64,000 nt of DNA from Bacteroidales bacterium (lineage in GTDB: Bacteria; Bacteroidota; Bacteroidia; Bacteroidales; UBA932): positions 1 to 64,000 of the forward strand of contig JAAZIA010000023.1 in the NCBI GenBank assembly GCA_012510445.1. The letters are read 5' to 3'. Each line of letters starts with the position of its first letter. Within the stretch, counting starts at the first letter, position 1. A model generated the notes under the pieces. That model saw only the letters and a list, made by a program, of their open reading frames with translations. It did not search any database and was not told where the DNA came from. The position numbers and the translations under genes were made by a program. Positions 15,831 through 25,143 of this stretch are shown in pieces.

Positions 15831-18551
15831 ATGTCAAAAATTAAACGAGTTTACAGCTTTGGAGGAAAAACCGCCGAAGGAGATGGTTCTATGAGAAATC
15901 TGCTGGGTGGCAAAGGAGCTAATCTGGCAGAAATGTGTCTGTTGGGGATGCCTGTACCTGCAGGTTTTACTATTACTACAGAGACTTGTACAGAGTACTA
16001 TGCATTAGGATGTAATTACCCACAAGGATTGGCAGAAGAAGTGGAAAAAGCACTCAAAAAGACAGAAGAGGTGATGGAAGCTCGCTATGGAGATCCTCAA
16101 AACCCCTTGTTGTTATCTTGTCGCTCAGGTGCCAGAAGTTCTATGCCGGGTATGATGGAGACAGTGCTTAATATTGGATTGTGTGCAGAGACTATTGAAG
16201 GACTTATCAAAAAGACAGACAACCCAAGGTTTGTGTACGATGCATACCGCCGTCTGATCATGATGTATTCAGATGTAGTGATGGAAAAGGCAGAAGGTAT
16301 TGAACCGGAAGAAGGAAAAGGTATTCGCGTGCAATTGGATGGATTGTTGCAGAAAATGAAATCAGAAAAAGGATACAAGAGCGATACAGACCTTACAGCA
16401 GAAGATTTAAAAGACCTATGTGATATATTCAAGGCAAAAGTACTAGAAGTTTTGGGTACCCCTTTCCCCGACAACGCCATGGAACAACTCTGGGGAAGTA
16501 TAGGTGCTGTATTGAAATCTTGGAACGGAAAACGCGCCATTGCCTACCGCCGGATTGAAGGCATTCCTGATGAGTGGGGTACAGCCGTTACCGTACAATC
16601 CATGGTCTATGGAAATATGGGTGAAAACTCGGCAACAGGTGTTGCTTTTTCTCGCAACCCTGCTACGGGAGAACCTAAGTTTTACGGCGAATGGCTTATG
16701 GATGCACAAGGAGAAGACGTGGTAGCAGGGATCAGAACTCCTAACCCGCTCAACGAAGCCACAAAAACTGACCAAACCAGACATATGCCTTCACTGGAGT
16801 CGGTAATGCCTAAAGCCTACGATGAACTGGATCAAATCCAGAAAAACCTGGAAGTTCATTTCCGCGATATGCAAGATATTGAGTTTACCATCCAAGAAGG
16901 CAGGCTTTGGATGCTGCAGTGCCGTGTTGGAAAGCGAACAGGGGTAGCTGCCCTCAATATGGCCATGGACATGCTTCAAGAAGGCCTTATTGACCGCAAG
17001 ACAGCTGTTATGCGTGTAGCTCCTGCGCAGCTTGACGAGCTACTCCACCCCATTCTTGATTCCAATTCAGAAAAGAAAGCCAAAGTAGTAGCCAAAGGGC
17101 TTCCTGCCGGACCCGGCGGAGCCGTTGGACAGATAGTCTTTACGGCAGAAGATGCCGTTGCTTGGCACAGTCAGGGCAAACGTGTTATCCTGGTAAGGGA
17201 AGAAACCAACCCGGAAGACGTAGAAGGTATGCGTGTAGCTGACGGACTACTTACCGCCCGCGGAGGCATGACTTCCCACGCTGCTCTGGTAGCCCGCGGA
17301 TGGGGTAAATGCGCTATTGTAGGTTGTGAAGCTGTTCACTTGGATGTGGGAAGACGTGTTATGACCATCAACGGAAAAGAATACCCGGAAGGCACCGTCT
17401 TTAGTCTGAACGGAACACGTGGTTTTGTGTACGACACTAAAGTAGAGACCATGGATGCTTCTGAGAACCCCAGGTTTAAAGAATTCATGGACATAGTGGA
17501 TTCTTTCCGTACTATGGGTGTTCGTGCCAACGCCGATACACCGGAAGACGCACAAACGGCTTTGGATTTTGGAGCAGAAGGAATAGGACTTTTCCGCATT
17601 GAACACATGTTCTACGGGTTGAATGCAGAGGCTCCTTTGAGCAAACTGCGTAAAATCATTTTATCGGAAAATGCCGAGGAAAGGCAGCAGGCCATAAACG
17701 AACTGGCTCCTTATGTTAAAGTGGCTGCTAAAGAAACGTTACGTGTAATGGACGGGCTACCGCTTACGTTCCGTTTGCTCGACCCGCCTTTGCACGAATT
17801 TGTTCCTCAAACGTTGGATAAACAAAAAGAATTGGCAGAAGAGCTGAATATTAGTGTGGAAGAAGTCATCAGACGTTCTGACCTGTTGAAGGAAATCAAC
17901 CCCATGATGGGACATCGTGGAGTACGTCTGGGAATCTCTTACCCCGAGATCTCTGAAATGCAGATCCGTGCCATCTTTTCCGCTACGGCAGAATTGATTA
18001 AGGAAGGCCTGAATCCCATACCCGAGATTATGGTTCCCGTAACCCTTAGTGTCAAAGAATTGGACCATCAAAAAATCATTTGTGACAGGGTTCATAAAGA
18101 AGTAGAAGAACAATTTGGACTCTCCTTTACATACGTATACGGTACTATGATTGAAATCCCGCGTGCTACCCTGCTGGCCGATGAAATGGCTCGCAACGCA
18201 GAATTCTTCTCCTTTGGAACGAATGACCTTACACAAATGACATATGGGTTCTCCAGAGACGATATAGGCTCTTTCCTAGGTGAATACCTTGATAAGAAGA
18301 TTATCCCCTTTGATCCGTTCCAGCATATTGACGAAGAATCGGTTGGTAAACTTATGGAAACAGCCGTTGAAAAAGGCCGCTCTGCGAATCCTGACATAGA
18401 GTTGGGTATTTGCGGCGAACACGGTGGAGATCCCCAGTCTGTATATTTTTGCTACAAGTTGGGACTTACCTACGTTTCATGTTCACCCTTCAGGATTCCT
18501 ATTGCCAGACTGGCTGCCGCACAAGCTGCCATTACCTCTCCTAATTCCTGA
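15831..18551 (+). CDS. ppdK: Pyruvate, phosphate dikinase
   Basis: Cytosolic enzyme of 906 residues that interconverts pyruvate, ATP and phosphate with PEP, AMP and diphosphate. The N-terminal ATP-grasp region (GGKGANLAEM), the central phosphohistidine domain with catalytic H483 in GGMTSHAALVARGWG, and the C-terminal PEP/pyruvate-binding TIM barrel (GTNDLTQMTYGFSRDD, ICGEHGGDP) are all present and full length. In anaerobic Bacteroidota it serves PEP/pyruvate balance and pyrophosphate-linked energy saving. The gene is transcribed alone, from the region with the tandem 10-bp repeat to a strong terminator at 18588. Confidence 0.97.
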   Translation: MSKIKRVYSFGGKTAEGDGSMRNLLGGKGANLAEMCLLGMPVPAGFTITTETCTEYYALGCNYPQGLAEEVEKALKKTEEVMEARYGDPQNPLLLSCRSGARSSMPGMMETVLNIGLCAETIEGLIKKTDNPRFVYDAYRRLIMMYSDVVMEKAEGIEPEEGKGIRVQLDGLLQKMKSEKGYKSDTDLTAEDLKDLCDIFKAKVLEVLGTPFPDNAMEQLWGSIGAVLKSWNGKRAIAYRRIEGIPDEWGTAVTVQSMVYGNMGENSATGVAFSRNPATGEPKFYGEWLMDAQGEDVVAGIRTPNPLNEATKTDQTRHMPSLESVMPKAYDELDQIQKNLEVHFRDMQDIEFTIQEGRLWMLQCRVGKRTGVAALNMAMDMLQEGLIDRKTAVMRVAPAQLDELLHPILDSNSEKKAKVVAKGLPAGPGGAVGQIVFTAEDAVAWHSQGKRVILVREETNPEDVEGMRVADGLLTARGGMTSHAALVARGWGKCAIVGCEAVHLDVGRRVMTINGKEYPEGTVFSLNGTRGFVYDTKVETMDASENPRFKEFMDIVDSFRTMGVRANADTPEDAQTALDFGAEGIGLFRIEHMFYGLNAEAPLSKLRKIILSENAEERQQAINELAPYVKVAAKETLRVMDGLPLTFRLLDPPLHEFVPQTLDKQKELAEELNISVEEVIRRSDLLKEINPMMGHRGVRLGISYPEISEMQIRAIFSATAELIKEGLNPIPEIMVPVTLSVKELDHQKIICDRVHKEVEEQFGLSFTYVYGTMIEIPRATLLADEMARNAEFFSFGTNDLTQMTYGFSRDDIGSFLGEYLDKKIIPFDPFQHIDEESVGKLMETAVEKGRSANPDIELGICGEHGGDPQSVYFCYKLGLTYVSCSPFRIPIARLAAAQAAITSPNS

Positions 18552-18587
18552 AGGAGTTGAACTGAACGGCTGAATTTTAGTACAACC

Positions 18588-18625
18588 AAAACCGACTGAG
18601 GAATGATTTCTCAGTCGGTTTTTCT
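18588..18625 (+). terminator. Rho-independent terminator of ppdK
   Basis: A perfect 13-bp stem (AAAACCGACTGAG, 18588-18600, with its complement at 18610-18622), a 9-base loop, and T residues after the stem. It sits between the ppdK stop and a TATCTTTG -7 element at 18626-18633 that serves galE. Confidence 0.9.
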
Positions 18626-18638
18626 TATCTTTGCTACT

Positions 18639-19658
18639 ATGAAGACCATACTTATTACAGGAGGAGCAGGCTACATTGGAAGCCACACGGCTGTTGAACT
18701 TATGGCTGCCAATTACCGAGTAGTAGTAGTAGACAACTTGTCCAATGCAGACACAACATGCCTGAAAGGCATAGAAAAAATAACGGGGCGTTCCTTACCG
18801 TTTTATGAAGTAGATTGTTGCCACAAGGAAGATCTGCAAGCCGTATTCAAAAAACACACCATTGACGGTATCATACATTTTGCAGCCTATAAAGCAGTAG
18901 GTGAAAGTGTTGAAAAACCGCTGAAGTATTATAAAAATAATCTCACGTCTTTTCTCACGGTTCTGGAAGTACTGAAAGAGCGCGGAGGGGGAAACGTTGT
19001 CTTTTCTTCTTCTGCAACCGTTTACGGGCAGCCGGACATACTTCCGGCTACTGAAAACACCCCCAGAGGGGTGGCAACCAACCCGTACGGTAATACTAAA
19101 CAAATATGCGAAGACATATTAATAGATGCAGTAAAAGCCCATCCTGCTTTAAAAGGAATCATCCTAAGGTACTTTAATCCCATTGGTGCGCATCCTTCTG
19201 CTCTCATTGGAGAACTACCTAGAGGAGTACCTAACAACTTGGTGCCTTTTATTACGCAAACCGCAGCGGGCGTTAGGGAGGTATTACAAATTTTTGGAAA
19301 CGATTACAACACGCCCGACGGAACGGCCTTACGGGATTACATAGATGTAAACGACCTAGCTCGAGCACATGTAAGCGCTCTGCAAAAAATGTACACCAAA
19401 AACAGACCCGGCTCTTGTGAAATATACAACGTGGGAACAGGAAAGCCTCTTTCTGTGCTGGAACTTGTTCAGAAATTCTGCCGAGTGAACAACGTAGAGG
19501 TAAAGTATAAAATGGCAGGAAGGAGGGAAGGAGATGTAGAAGCCGTTTGGGCAGACACATCGCTAGCTAACAAGCATCTGCAATGGAAGGCAGAGGTGCC
19601 TGTTGAAGAAACACTGGCCCGTGCCTGGGCCTGGGAGAAAAAAATACGTGATTTATGA
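18639..19658 (+). CDS. galE: UDP-glucose 4-epimerase GalE
   Basis: Extended short-chain dehydrogenase of 339 residues that interconverts UDP-glucose and UDP-galactose (possibly also the GlcNAc/GalNAc forms). The chosen ATG at 18639 gives MKTILITGGAGYIGSH, with the NAD-binding GxxGxxG at the N terminus; an ATG 36 bases upstream lies in the terminator loop. SSSATVYG and the catalytic YGNTK (YxxxK) are present. The -7 box TATCTTTG ends six bases before the start, so the leader would be very short. It overlaps dgt by four bases (ATGA), so the two are translationally coupled. Confidence 0.95.
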   Translation: MKTILITGGAGYIGSHTAVELMAANYRVVVVDNLSNADTTCLKGIEKITGRSLPFYEVDCCHKEDLQAVFKKHTIDGIIHFAAYKAVGESVEKPLKYYKNNLTSFLTVLEVLKERGGGNVVFSSSATVYGQPDILPATENTPRGVATNPYGNTKQICEDILIDAVKAHPALKGIILRYFNPIGAHPSALIGELPRGVPNNLVPFITQTAAGVREVLQIFGNDYNTPDGTALRDYIDVNDLARAHVSALQKMYTKNRPGSCEIYNVGTGKPLSVLELVQKFCRVNNVEVKYKMAGRREGDVEAVWADTSLANKHLQWKAEVPVEETLARAWAWEKKIRDL

Positions 19659-20914
19659 ACAAAAAAATGGTGCCGGACTTATTTAAAAAAGTACAAATGG
19701 GGCCTAATAATCCCAAATGGGAGCAATCGATGCAAAGGGGCAAACAGTTTTTCCCTCATGAAGATAAACCGGACGAAACACGCTCTCCTTTTTACAGAGA
19801 CTATTCACGCATCCTGCATTGTACCTCGTACCGCCGCTTGAAACATAAAACTCAGGTGTTTTTTGCCACACAAAACGACCACATATGCACACGTATGGAG
19901 CATGTGAATCATGTGGCTTCCATCAGCTATACCCTTTCTAAATTCATGGGCCTGAATACAGAACTTACCCAAGCCATTGCTCTGGGCCATGATTTGGGTC
20001 ATAGTCCGTTTGGACACGAAGGAGAAACGTTGCTGTCTGAAATAATGCAAGAATGGGACGGCACTTTTTGGCACGAAAAAAACGGATTGTATACGGCAGA
20101 TAAAATTGCTACACTTCCCAATGCATACGGAATACATAAAAACCTGCGACTTACGTACGGCGTACGTGACGGAATCATTTCTCATTGTGGAGAAACCGAT
20201 GAAAACGGCCTCTTCCCCAGGGTACAGGCCATTGATCTGGAGCAAATTGAACGTCCCAACCAATACATGCCCTATACATGGGAGGGATGCGTGGTCAAAC
20301 TGTCAGACAAAATTGCTTATCTAGGTCGTGATATTGAAGACGCTATTGAACTCAACTTGCTGGAGCCCGACCGCCTGAAAGAACTTAACAAACTGCTTCG
20401 TAAGGTTCCCCTCCCCCGTGGTGCAGAAGACAACAAACCCATGGTGGCTAACAATACGGCTCTGATAGAACTGTTTATCAAGGACCTATGCACCCACTCC
20501 TCTCCGGAAGAAGGCATGCATTTTTCCCACAGGTATTACGACCTGCTGGTTGAAATCAAAGAATTTAATTACCAACATATATATTACCATCCTCGGCTGC
20601 TGTATTATCAAGAATATGCACGCTGCATTATCCGAACTGTCTTTGATTTTCTGGACAAATTTTACAACAAGGACTTGCTTGGGAGTATAGAAGACAATAT
20701 GTATAAATTCCCAACGTTGTTACGGTATTTTAAAGAATGGCTGATTAAATACAGTTCTTTGGATTTATCATCCAGAAAACAAGCAGGTTTTGAAAACGAT
20801 ATAGTGTACGATGTAACAGATCCCCTTCAATACAAAAGAGCCATTATTGATTACATAGCCGGTATGACAGACAATTTTGCCATACGCGTATACCATGAAA
20901 TCATCTCTTTCTGA
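19655..20914 (+). CDS. dgt: Deoxyguanosine triphosphate triphosphohydrolase (dGTPase)
   Basis: HD-superfamily enzyme of 419 residues that releases triphosphate from dGTP or other dNTPs, limiting the dNTP pool. Metal ligands are H83 in RMEHVNHV and the H112-D113 pair in GHDLGHSPFGHEGE, with a later aspartate in the YLGRDIEDAIEL segment. The N-terminal SPFYRDYSRILHCTSYRRLKHKTQVF matches the Dgt signature. It is coupled to galE by the ATGA overlap, a pairing with no obvious biochemical link. It is shorter than E. coli Dgt but normal for the non-enterobacterial type. Confidence 0.93.
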   Translation: MNKKMVPDLFKKVQMGPNNPKWEQSMQRGKQFFPHEDKPDETRSPFYRDYSRILHCTSYRRLKHKTQVFFATQNDHICTRMEHVNHVASISYTLSKFMGLNTELTQAIALGHDLGHSPFGHEGETLLSEIMQEWDGTFWHEKNGLYTADKIATLPNAYGIHKNLRLTYGVRDGIISHCGETDENGLFPRVQAIDLEQIERPNQYMPYTWEGCVVKLSDKIAYLGRDIEDAIELNLLEPDRLKELNKLLRKVPLPRGAEDNKPMVANNTALIELFIKDLCTHSSPEEGMHFSHRYYDLLVEIKEFNYQHIYYHPRLLYYQEYARCIIRTVFDFLDKFYNKDLLGSIEDNMYKFPTLLRYFKEWLIKYSSLDLSSRKQAGFENDIVYDVTDPLQYKRAIIDYIAGMTDNFAIRVYHEIISF

Positions 20915-20924
20915 TCCTTCCCGG

Positions 20925-22160
20925 TCAGAGTTCTCTGACTAACCCTGTAAAGAGAAGAGTCCCTGTACTTTTTTCTTTTATGAACAAGATAAAGGGCTTG
21001 TCTATATAAAAAGGCACAGGAGCAGGGCCTATAGACGTATATCTGACTCCTATAATGGTGACTGCGGCCGCCTCGGTGCCTTTCTCATCTACTTTTATAC
21101 GAGCGTTCTGTTTTATCAAATCTATAAAGAGGGGAATGTCACTGATATTGGAAAAATCTGCGCGACTTCCATCAAAAGCGATATCCATCCCCATACGACT
21201 TAAAACAGGAATCATCATGTCCTCTGAATCGTATTCCAACTCAAACCGTGGCATGCGTACATGCAACTCTACGGGAGACAAAGACTCCATCCAGGAATGC
21301 CATTTTTCAAGGGTCAATGACTGCAAACATTCTTCAGTCGTAACACCTTCTGCCGGCAAAGCCACAACCATACTAAAGGCTTCATTTCCGTATGGAAATT
21401 CAGCTACAGCCACTTCTTCTTCTTCATAATAACTAAACGTATGCGTTTGTTCCATGAATACTACTTGAGAAGGCTGTCCGGGAGCATTCCGGAACAATCC
21501 CTCTTGGCTATGCTTCTTGTCAAATGTGCTTTTCCAATCGCCTTTAAAATACAATGCATTCGTATAAAACAGTTTGTATGAAGGATTAATACGGTCAATG
21601 ATTTCCGGAATCATTCCGTTTGTGTTGTCTTTACACCATTTGTTAATGATTCCCGGAGCTTTGCTATCTCTAAAATCCAATTTATTTACGCTAGCCTTAT
21701 AATAGTGTTGTAAGGCTTGTAAAAAAGGTACCTTCACAGGAAACGTTTTTTCTATCCACACCGCATTGGCGCTATGCAAAGTGACTTGTTTATCGGCTTT
21801 TTGAAGAGCCGGAATAAGTTTCTGGTAAAATCCATTCATCAGGTCCAAAGAAAAATCTTGAAAGCCTAAAACAGCTTTCATTTGTTCCTGTGTGCTGCCT
21901 TCCGCTCCATTTGTTACAGCAGAAAGGGCAAGCGATAGGCTTAAAGGAGAAACAAACAGATTGCCTTTCTCCTGCTCTTTGCCCATTTCTTTAAAAAAAT
22001 CAATGGCAAACACCTGGTTCCTGTCCAGCACTTCTTGCTGGGCTTTTGTCAGGACAATATATTGTCTATCAACAGAATCGTTTTTATCCCATTTGGAGCA
22101 TGAAAAAGTGGAAAAGCCCGAAAGGACTACCATCAGCAGAAAACCGGAAAGTAATTTCAT
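20925..22160 (-). CDS. Serpin lipoprotein 1
   Basis: Serine/cysteine-protease inhibitor of the serpin family, 411 residues, with a lipoprotein signal (lipobox near FSC, residues 19-21). The hinge of the reactive-centre loop reads DEKGTEAAAVT: small residues at P12-P10 indicate an inhibitory, loop-inserting serpin. Counting from the hinge glutamate as P17 places P1-P1' at T-S within GVRYTSIG. It begins three bases after the stop of serpin 2 and is clearly its duplicate. Bacterial serpins of host-associated species can block host or rival proteases; the target here is unknown. Confidence 0.93.
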   Translation of the reverse strand: MKLLSGFLLMVVLSGFSTFSCSKWDKNDSVDRQYIVLTKAQQEVLDRNQVFAIDFFKEMGKEQEKGNLFVSPLSLSLALSAVTNGAEGSTQEQMKAVLGFQDFSLDLMNGFYQKLIPALQKADKQVTLHSANAVWIEKTFPVKVPFLQALQHYYKASVNKLDFRDSKAPGIINKWCKDNTNGMIPEIIDRINPSYKLFYTNALYFKGDWKSTFDKKHSQEGLFRNAPGQPSQVVFMEQTHTFSYYEEEEVAVAEFPYGNEAFSMVVALPAEGVTTEECLQSLTLEKWHSWMESLSPVELHVRMPRFELEYDSEDMMIPVLSRMGMDIAFDGSRADFSNISDIPLFIDLIKQNARIKVDEKGTEAAAVTIIGVRYTSIGPAPVPFYIDKPFILFIKEKSTGTLLFTGLVREL

Positions 22161-22163
22161 ATG

Positions 22164-23405
22164 TTACAATTCTTTAATAAGTCCCGAGAACAGAATAGTT
22201 CCTGTACTTTTTTCTTTAATAAAAAACAGAAAAGGCCTGTCCATATGAAAAGGGACGGGCTTCGGATCCGGTCCTATAGAAGTGATTTCGAATCCTATAA
22301 CGGTCACAGCTGCTGCCTCTGTGCCCTTTTCATCTACCTGAATGCGAGCACTCTGTTTAACCATACCTATGAAAAGCGGAATATCACTGATCCCGGAAAA
22401 ATCGGCCATCAATGGATTAAAGGCAATATCCATACCCATACGTGATAATACGGGAATCATCATTTCTTCTGTATCAAAATCCAATTCAAAACGCGGCATG
22501 CGCACGTGAAGCGTGGCCGGGTAAAGAGATTCCATCCAGTCATTCCACGTGGCTATGTCCAGGGACAAAGCCAGGTCTTCTGCAGACATGCCTTCAACAG
22601 GCAAGGCTACTACCATGCTGAATGCTTCGTTTCCGTATGGCAATTCGGCCAAAGCTACTTTCTCGTTCGTATAATAACGGAGCGTTTGCGTTTGCTCCAT
22701 AAAGACAATTTGTGAAGTATGGCCCGAGGCATTCCGAAAAGGACTTTTCCGACTGTCTTTTTTATTAAAAGTACTTTTCCAATCGCCTTTAAAGTAGAGG
22801 GCATTTGTGTAAAACAGCCTATGCGTCGGGTCAATGTGGTCAATGATCTCTTTGATCATTCCTTTTGTGTTTTCGCTGCACCAAGCGTTGATTACGTCGG
22901 GTGACTTTGGATCGTTAAAATCCAGTTTGGTGATAGATGCATCGTAATAATCCTGCAAAGAGCCTGTAAAGGATTCTTTCACCGGAAACGTTTTTTCTAT
23001 CCATGCAGCATTGGCTACAAGCAAGTCAACAGTATTATCCGCTTTTTTTAAGGCGGGAACAAGCGTTTTGTAAAAATCATTCATCTGTTCCAAAGAAAAG
23101 TTCCCAAATCCCAAGGTTGCCTTCATATCTTCCATAGTAGTGCCTACCCCACCGTTTGTTACGGCAGAAAGTGCCATGGAGGCACTCAGAGGAGAAACAA
23201 ACAAATTGTCTTTTTCCAGATCTCTGCACATTTCCTTAAAGAAATCAATAGCAAATACCTGGCTGCTGTTCAGTACTTCTTGCTGAGCTTTGGTAAGTAC
23301 GATATCTTGTCTTTCAATAAGAGGTTCTATGTTCCATTTAGAACAAGAAGCAAAAGAAAAACTGCAAAGAACGGTCATTATAAGAAAACCGGAAAGTGAT
23401 TTCAT
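22164..23405 (-). CDS. Serpin lipoprotein 2
   Basis: Second serpin, 413 residues from the ATG at 23405. A TTG six bases upstream extends the frame but spoils the signal peptide. The lipobox is FASC. The hinge DEKGTEAAAVT is identical to that of serpin 1, but the exposed loop reads IGFEITSIG instead of IGVRYTSIG, so the P4-P2 positions differ in charge while the predicted P1-P1' T-S is kept. The loop is also two residues longer on the prime side (GPDPKPVPF against GPAPVPF). It is the first gene of the pair; both run on the minus strand and probably share one transcript. Confidence 0.93.
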   Translation of the reverse strand: MKSLSGFLIMTVLCSFSFASCSKWNIEPLIERQDIVLTKAQQEVLNSSQVFAIDFFKEMCRDLEKDNLFVSPLSASMALSAVTNGGVGTTMEDMKATLGFGNFSLEQMNDFYKTLVPALKKADNTVDLLVANAAWIEKTFPVKESFTGSLQDYYDASITKLDFNDPKSPDVINAWCSENTKGMIKEIIDHIDPTHRLFYTNALYFKGDWKSTFNKKDSRKSPFRNASGHTSQIVFMEQTQTLRYYTNEKVALAELPYGNEAFSMVVALPVEGMSAEDLALSLDIATWNDWMESLYPATLHVRMPRFELDFDTEEMMIPVLSRMGMDIAFNPLMADFSGISDIPLFIGMVKQSARIQVDEKGTEAAAVTVIGFEITSIGPDPKPVPFHMDRPFLFFIKEKSTGTILFSGLIKEL

Positions 23406-23500
23406 ATACAATATTTATGTAAAAAGTGATGTACTATATTGTAAATGCACGAAATCCTGCAATACTGCACAGTCCGGTGTTTTTATCTGTCCCCATCATA

Positions 23501-23534
23501 AAAAAGAAGGGCCCGACTTGTGAGCCGGGCCCTT
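23501..23534 (-). terminator. Terminator of the rubredoxin gene
   Basis: On the minus strand AAGGGCCCG (complement of 23526-23534) pairs with CGGGCCCTT (complement of 23507-23515) across a 10-base loop and is followed by C and TTTTT. It begins 10 bases after the rubredoxin stop. Confidence 0.85.
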
Positions 23535-23543
23535 AGGTACATC

Positions 23544-23702
23544 CTATAGGGGGGAAAAGTCTTCTTTCCCTGCACCACATAACGGGCAAACCCAATCTTC
23601 AGGAATGTCTTCAAAGGCAGTTCCGGGAGCCACACCGTTATCGGGATCTCCTTCTGCAGGGTCGTAAACGTACCCACATAAATCACATTCGTACTTTTTC
23701 AT
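23544..23702 (-). CDS. Rubredoxin
   Basis: Small iron electron carrier of 52 residues. The two Cys pairs are [14 protein letters not shown] and [13 protein letters not shown], binding one iron. The ATG at 23702 gives the standard [10 protein letters not shown] start; in-frame codons upstream to 23768 have no rubredoxin match. It is a single gene with its own terminator, divergent from tldD. Rubredoxins in anaerobes feed oxygen- and peroxide-reducing enzymes; no partner enzyme lies nearby. Confidence 0.97.
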   Translation of the reverse strand: MKKYECDLCGYVYDPAEGDPDNGVAPGTAFEDIPEDWVCPLCGAGKEDFSPL

Positions 23703-23766
23703 AGACATATAAATTTTGATACGGTAAAAGTAGCATTTTTTTTTTACTTTTGTTTCTTTAGTACCC

Positions 23767-25143
23767 ATGGATTCTAAAAAACTACTACAACTGGCGCTTC
23801 GTAAAGGAGGAGATTATGCAGACTTGTTCTGTGAACAGTCTTTCTCTAACAGCATTGTACTCAAAGACGGAGAGGTAAACACGGCGGGGGTGCTTCACGA
23901 AGGAGGAATAGGCGTTCGCGTGGTAAAAGGCCAAAACACCGGTTATGCCTATACAGAAAGTGCTTTGCCTGCAGATAGGGAAAAGGCGGCCATAACAGCC
24001 TCGTACATAGCCGATAAAGGAGGGGCAGTTGAAGTCCCCTCCCATTTTACTACGTTACCTCTTCCCAACAGGTACCCGGTTTTGACTCCTTGGGAAAACC
24101 TGTCTGCCCGGGAAAAAATGCCCTTTTTATATGATTTGAACGAGCGTACGTTTGGAGCAGACAAGCGTGTATGTAAAGTAATTGCCCAATTAGCAGACAG
24201 CACTTCAACGATTGAGTTTTATAATTCTATGGGGGATCATTTTACAGAAGTGCGCCCTTTGGCTTCCCTTAGGATAACCTGTATTATGGAACGTAATGGG
24301 CAAAGAGAAGCAGCTTCTGTATCCAGGTCTTTCAGAATGGGCGCAGAGTTTCTCACACAAGAGCTTGTGTGTGAACTGGCACAAGAAGTAACAGAGAAGA
24401 CTGCATTTTTGTTTGATGCCAAACAGCCCAAAGGCGGCGTAATGCCCGTTGTCATGTCTGCCGGAAGTTCCGGAATTCTGTTGCATGAAGCCATTGGCCA
24501 TGCCTTTGAAGCCGATTTTGTAAGGAAAAATGAATCGATCTTTTCCGATCAAATGGGCAAACGCATTTGCAAAGAAGGAATTCATATTGTTGACGACGGT
24601 ACCCTCCCCGCAAGCAGAGGTGCCTTGAATGTAGATGACGAAGGCGTTCTTGCTCAAAAAACATATATGGTAACCGACGGTATACTTACTTCTTTTCTAC
24701 ACGACCGTATATCGGCTCGGTTCTTTAACACAACACCCACAGGAAACGGCAGAAGAGAGTCTTTCCGATATATGCCTATTCCTCGTATGCGTGCTACCTA
24801 TATGGAAAATGGGAGCGACAGCCAAGAATCCTTAATTGCTTCGGTTAAGAAAGGTCTGTTTGTAGATACTTTTAGTAACGGACAAGTACAAATTGGAGCA
24901 GGTGATTTCACCTTTTTTGTTAAAAGCGGTTATTTGATAGAAAACGGAAAGCTTACACAGCCTATAAAAGATACAAACATCATTGGTAACGGACCTCAAA
25001 CTTTATCTGAAATTACCGGCGTGGCCAACAACCTGATAATTGATAACGGAGCCTGGACTTGTGGTAAAGGACAAAGCTGTCCTGTGTCGTGTGGTATGCC
25101 CTCTGTCCTTATCAGCTCACTTACTGTAGGAGGGCGCCTATGA
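23767..25143 (+). CDS. tldD: TldD metalloprotease subunit
   Basis: Catalytic subunit of the TldD/TldE protease, 458 residues. The zinc motif HEAIGH (HExxxH) is at residues 240-245, in [16 protein letters not shown]. The N-terminal PmbA/TldD domain ([14 protein letters not shown]) and the C-terminal glycine-rich domain are complete. In E. coli the heterodimer trims modified peptides such as microcin B17 and degrades CcdA. No peptide-precursor gene is visible nearby. The -7 box TACTTTTG at 23745-23752 lies 14 bases before the ATG. The stop overlaps the tldE start by four bases. Confidence 0.95.
   Translation: MDSKKLLQLALRKGGDYADLFCEQSFSNSIVLKDGEVNTAGVLHEGGIGVRVVKGQNTGYAYTESALPADREKAAITASYIADKGGAVEVPSHFTTLPLPNRYPVLTPWENLSAREKMPFLYDLNERTFGADKRVCKVIAQLADSTSTIEFYNSMGDHFTEVRPLASLRITCIMERNGQREAASVSRSFRMGAEFLTQELVCELAQEVTEKTAFLFDAKQPKGGVMPVVMSAGSSGILLHEAIGHAFEADFVRKNESIFSDQMGKRICKEGIHIVDDGTLPASRGALNVDDEGVLAQKTYMVTDGILTSFLHDRISARFFNTTPTGNGRRESFRYMPIPRMRATYMENGSDSQESLIASVKKGLFVDTFSNGQVQIGAGDFTFFVKSGYLIENGKLTQPIKDTNIIGNGPQTLSEITGVANNLIIDNGAWTCGKGQSCPVSCGMPSVLISSLTVGGRL

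Noticed and set aside
17757-18397. Long minus-strand frames opposite ppdK
   Set aside because: Shadow frames of a fully conserved enzyme gene.
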